Translations under genes and position numbers: made by a program | From: Spinellus fusiger | Lineage: Eukaryota; Mucoromycota; Mucoromycetes; Mucorales; Phycomycetaceae | NCBI GenBank assembly: GCA_025094145.1 | Contig: JALLLS010000139.1 | Location: 1 to 51,656 of the forward strand | Length of the DNA stretch: 51,656 bases | Direction of reading: 5' to 3' | Shown: piece after piece, positions 49,041 through 51,656 of the stretch | Position numbering within the stretch: position 1 is the stretch's first letter | Layout: each line of letters begins with the position of its first letter | The notes under the pieces: generated by a model | Seen by the model: the letters and a program-made list of their open reading frames with translations, nothing else | What the model was told of the DNA's origin: nothing | Databases searched by the model: none

Positions 49041-50231
49041 ATATTACCCCAAAGAGTTATAATAAAATCTACAGCAAACATTACAATCACCCATCCGTCA
49101 ACACCAACACCCCCCGCCACCTATATCACACTGGATCCATTAACCACGGACCCCACCTCAGCACCACCCGCCAAACCCTTCGAGTTTGGCCTTACCGACG
49201 TCCCCACCACCTACGACGTCCCTAAAAGCAGAAAAGAAAAACTGCTTGCCAAACGCACCCGAGCAAGAACCAACGAGGAGAACAAAATGTCCGAGGTGGA
49301 AAAGGCCGACACCCACGCCCAACAAATGCTGCAGATGATGGCGGCAATCCAAAAACAGATGGAGATCTTTGGACTCCGTATCCAGGAATTGGAGGCCCAA
49401 TTGAAGGCCAAGGATGCAATGATTGCATCCCTCCAGGCTCAGGCCACTACCAGCACCACCAACACCACCACCACTGCCACCCCTGCCACCCCTGCCAAGC
49501 AGGACAACTCGACTGCTGCTTCAAAGCATGCCCCAACCTCCACACCCACACCCACACCCACCACCTACGCCAGCATGGCAAAGAAGAACCCCCAGGCCAA
49601 GAAGCCTACAAAGGCCAAAGCAGTGCTTAAGGCACAAGCAGTACGTGCCTTGCAGGAGCCCACTGGACCCTCAGTGTACGAATTCGTATACGTCCCTTGC
49701 CGCCGATACCTTAAGTACGGCCAGGTCTGCAAGATGTTGGGATCGTTGAAGATCCAACAGTCACGGATCATTGACATCCACTTCCCGGCAAGGGGAACAG
49801 TTGCGCTGCTGGTCCACAGCAGCTACAAGAAGGAACTCGAGGAGCACCTCGAGAAGCTTAAGATCAGTCCAGTGAAGGACTTCAACCCTGTGTCCGCTGC
49901 AGTCATTGCAGACCCAAAGCTCCAAGGGGAAACCAACAGTACCAAGGCTGCAAAGGCCCAGGAACTCTTTGACCAGAGAGTGTCAAACACCTGTCTTCGT
50001 TCCCCCACCCACTTAGGGTACAGCATTGCTCGCCACTTTGGCTCTGGTAATGCCACTCCCCGCCTCTCTGCCACTGCCTTTGAGAAGCTCTTGGCGGATC
50101 TCAAGGCCAAGACCCCAGTTGCCAGCCGCCCCGCCACCCTTGAAGAAGAGGCCATCCAGGCATTTGGATCAGGCTCAGCTATGGAAGAAGATGAGGGAGA
50201 CGCCCAAAACATCCACCGAGAAGAATTATGA
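49041..50231 (+). CDS. LINE ORF1 protein (5' end missing)
   Basis: The frame is open from 49041. Coding-like sequence begins at about 49083 (…PFEFGLTDVPTTYDVPKSR…), before the first ATG at 49287, so the true N terminus is probably lost. From M(49287), 314 aa: coiled coil at residues 5-52 (QQMLQMMAAIQKQMEIFGLR then IQELEAQLKAKDAMIASL), a Thr/Pro-rich linker, a Lys/Ala-rich basic segment, then a compact domain from about 127 (VYEFVYVPCRRYLKYGQVCK, RIIDIHFPARGTVALLVH) that I associate with ORF1 proteins of Mucorales LINEs. The coiled coil and basic/RNA-binding-like layout parallels trimeric L1 ORF1p, which packages its own RNA. No zinc knuckle is seen. Confidence 0.75.
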   Translation: MLPQRVIIKSTANITITHPSTPTPPATYITLDPLTTDPTSAPPAKPFEFGLTDVPTTYDVPKSRKEKLLAKRTRARTNEENKMSEVEKADTHAQQMLQMMAAIQKQMEIFGLRIQELEAQLKAKDAMIASLQAQATTSTTNTTTTATPATPAKQDNSTAASKHAPTSTPTPTPTTYASMAKKNPQAKKPTKAKAVLKAQAVRALQEPTGPSVYEFVYVPCRRYLKYGQVCKMLGSLKIQQSRIIDIHFPARGTVALLVHSSYKKELEEHLEKLKISPVKDFNPVSAAVIADPKLQGETNSTKAAKAQELFDQRVSNTCLRSPTHLGYSIARHFGSGNATPRLSATAFEKLLADLKAKTPVASRPATLEEEAIQAFGSGSAMEEDEGDAQNIHREEL

Positions 50232-51656
50232 ATAGACTGAAGATTGGTCTATTGAATGCTTGTGGAATCAGGCCCAAACTGGTGAACGTTCTGAATGTGT
50301 GTGTGCAGAATGATATTGATATACTTTTAGTGACAGAGACTTTCCTGACCAAAGACATGCAAATGTTGAGGTGCCCCTGGATACAAATACACAACTATGC
50401 TACAGCCCATGGTGATGCTGGACGAGGTTTTGATGGAGTTTCGTTCTTTATTCGTCCTGACTTTCCTTACCATGTACATTCCTTACCAATTACTAATCCT
50501 TTTGTGGTCTCCTGTAGGATTGGCCCATATACACTCCATGGTCTGTACCTACCTCCGAGGCTGTCGTCTAGTGAGGCTGCGGAAAGGTTGAATTCACTAC
50601 CCATAGACGACTTCACACTCGTCCTTGGTGACCTGAATACACGTTTAGGCCGCCTGACTGGAGATCATGGCATAAACGACAGACATGTGGGATTTGAAGA
50701 CTGGATCTGCCGTCAGGATCTAACCTTGTGGAACTCAGAGTTGGCATTTGGCTTGCCTACATATGAGCGAATTCTAGCAGATGGTCGTCGGTTTGCTAGC
50801 ATTATTGACCTGTTCCTGTCAAGAAGCTACAACTTCTCCGAAGTGTGCTTGCACATTAGGGACGATCTGACGTTAGGTTCAGACCACCACTTGTGTGAGC
50901 TGTCCTTTCAGCCGGTGCTCATGCCACCGCTCATGACAGAAACAGCTGTCCGTCGCCTCTGGAGACTGCAACGTTTAAACAAACAAACAGTCTGTGACCA
51001 GTACAAGCGATGTTTTGCAGAGAACACAGGTGAACTGCAAAGAGAGATCCAAAAAATATTGGAAGACAAAACCCCGTTGTGCTCTGTTAAGATGGAGGAC
51101 TTTGCTGAGAGACTCAATGAGTCAATCTACAAGGCCCTGGATGATAGCGTAGGGCGCGCACAATCCCATCCAAAAGCTTGGAAAAGCTACTGGAATGCTG
51201 ATCTACAACAGTTAGCTGACCGTCGTCAAGAACTTTATCGTTTTAGACGACGGGTAGGCAATGATATTGAACGCATTGAAGCCCACCGCTTGTATGAGGA
51301 AGCGTGTTTAGCTTTGAAAAAGGCTATAAGGCAAGCACAACGACAAACCTGGCATGTATTTTGTGATAAAGTCCGTAAGGGCTTAACAGAGATGACAAGT
51401 GCTGTGAAAGGAATGAGGCTGCGGAGACGTTCGCCAATTTCCCTGTCATCTCAGAGGGCCCTCGGCATGCTGCCAATCGCATGATTGACCACCTAGAGAG
51501 AGTGTTTGGCGGATCTACGGAAAGACAGGAGCGTCAGGAGTTTACTCTCCAAGACAATCCAGTCCCATGGGACGTAGACTTTATTCACTCTGCTATTCGA
51601 AAGATGCCAAATCGAAAAGCACCAGGCATTGATCATATTAGAGCAGAAATGCTCAA
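49083..51656 (+). mobile_element. Non-LTR retrotransposon (LINE), 5'-truncated, runs off right edge
   Basis: GC content rises abruptly at about 49083, immediately right of the Tc1 element, and two consecutive ORFs follow. ORF1 stop and ORF2 start overlap as ATGA (50228-50231). ORF1 lacks an ATG in its upstream coding-like stretch, as expected of a copy that lost its 5' end during target-primed reverse transcription. The 3' end lies beyond the window. Confidence 0.88.
50228..51656 (+). CDS. LINE ORF2: APE-type endonuclease and start of reverse transcriptase (frameshifted)
   Basis: Begins with the ATG that overlaps the ORF1 stop. Residues 1 to about 235 are an exonuclease-endonuclease-phosphatase domain with catalytic motifs GLLNACG, VTETF (Glu), LVLGDLNTRLG (Asp/Asn) and SDHHLCEL (Asp/His). 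A basic helical linker follows (LQQLADRRQELYRFRR). The frame ends at 51484, but protein homology continues in the +1 neighbouring frame (AETFANFPVISEGPRHAAN, then IRKMPNRKAPGIDHIRAEML, the start of the reverse transcriptase). A one-base type shift therefore lies at about 51400-51425. The copy is probably inactive, unless this is a sequencing error. The protein is cut by the window edge. Confidence 0.9.

Noticed and set aside
1..51656. tRNA and snRNA genes
   Set aside because: I looked for B-box/T-arm patterns (GGTTCGANNCC and its reverse) and familiar U-snRNA starts by eye and found none convincing; tRNAscan-SE or Infernal would be decisive.

Overview
The window is eukaryotic and fungal. Genes are split by many short GT-AG introns (about 41-210 nt) with GTAAGT-type donors. 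Gene content points to an early-diverging, probably Mucoromycota/Mucorales-type fungus: an RNAi RNA-dependent RNA polymerase, a Zn2Cys6 regulator, a cytochrome b5/acyl-CoA dehydrogenase fusion, a NELF-B homologue, a bacterial-type RnpA-like protein and a non-LTR retrotransposon whose ORF1 resembles elements I associate with Mucorales. The species assignment is inference. All gene models were assembled by hand from splice sites and frame continuity. Every complete model closes in frame (total exon length divisible by three, no internal stops).

Layout. 1-951 (-): 5' part of a Zn2Cys6 transcription factor running off the left edge. 952-9288: AT-rich, no supported gene. 9289-16356 (+): RdRP (5 exons) followed 204 bp later by a PIF1-family helicase (9 exons). 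16666-18230 (-): a MAP kinase kinase (8 exons), convergent with PIF1. About 19580-19990: a decayed TnpB/Fanzor-like fragment. 20243-20559 (+): RPB10, the shared RNA polymerase subunit. 21066-23083 (-): NELF-B-like gene (7 exons). 23455-25704 (-): cytochrome b5-acyl-CoA dehydrogenase (8 exons). 25705-30510: gene-free and rich in simple repeats, including seven copies of a 27-bp minisatellite. 30511-31110 (-): RnpA-like protein, divergent from a C2H2 zinc-finger gene at 32009-32524 (+). 33213-40123 (+): UBR1 N-recognin (7 exons, 2171 aa).

40124-51656 is a transposon-rich, host-gene-free block. It holds a decayed Tc1/mariner copy, four LTR-like units in a (-)(-)(+)(+) arrangement, about 4 kb of extremely AT-rich DNA, a complete but inactivated Tc1 element with matching TIRs and TA duplication, and a 5'-truncated LINE with ORF1 and ORF2 that runs off the right edge.

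The host genes are mostly unrelated housekeeping or signalling genes, not an operon-like system. The most notable items are a NELF-B homologue in a fungus, a nuclear gene for a bacterial-type RNase P protein with a probable mitochondrial leader, a PCNA-binding-like peptide at the N terminus of PIF1, a probable GC-AG intron in RdRP, a relic RNA-guided-nuclease-type transposon protein, and a right-hand block that could be pericentric.
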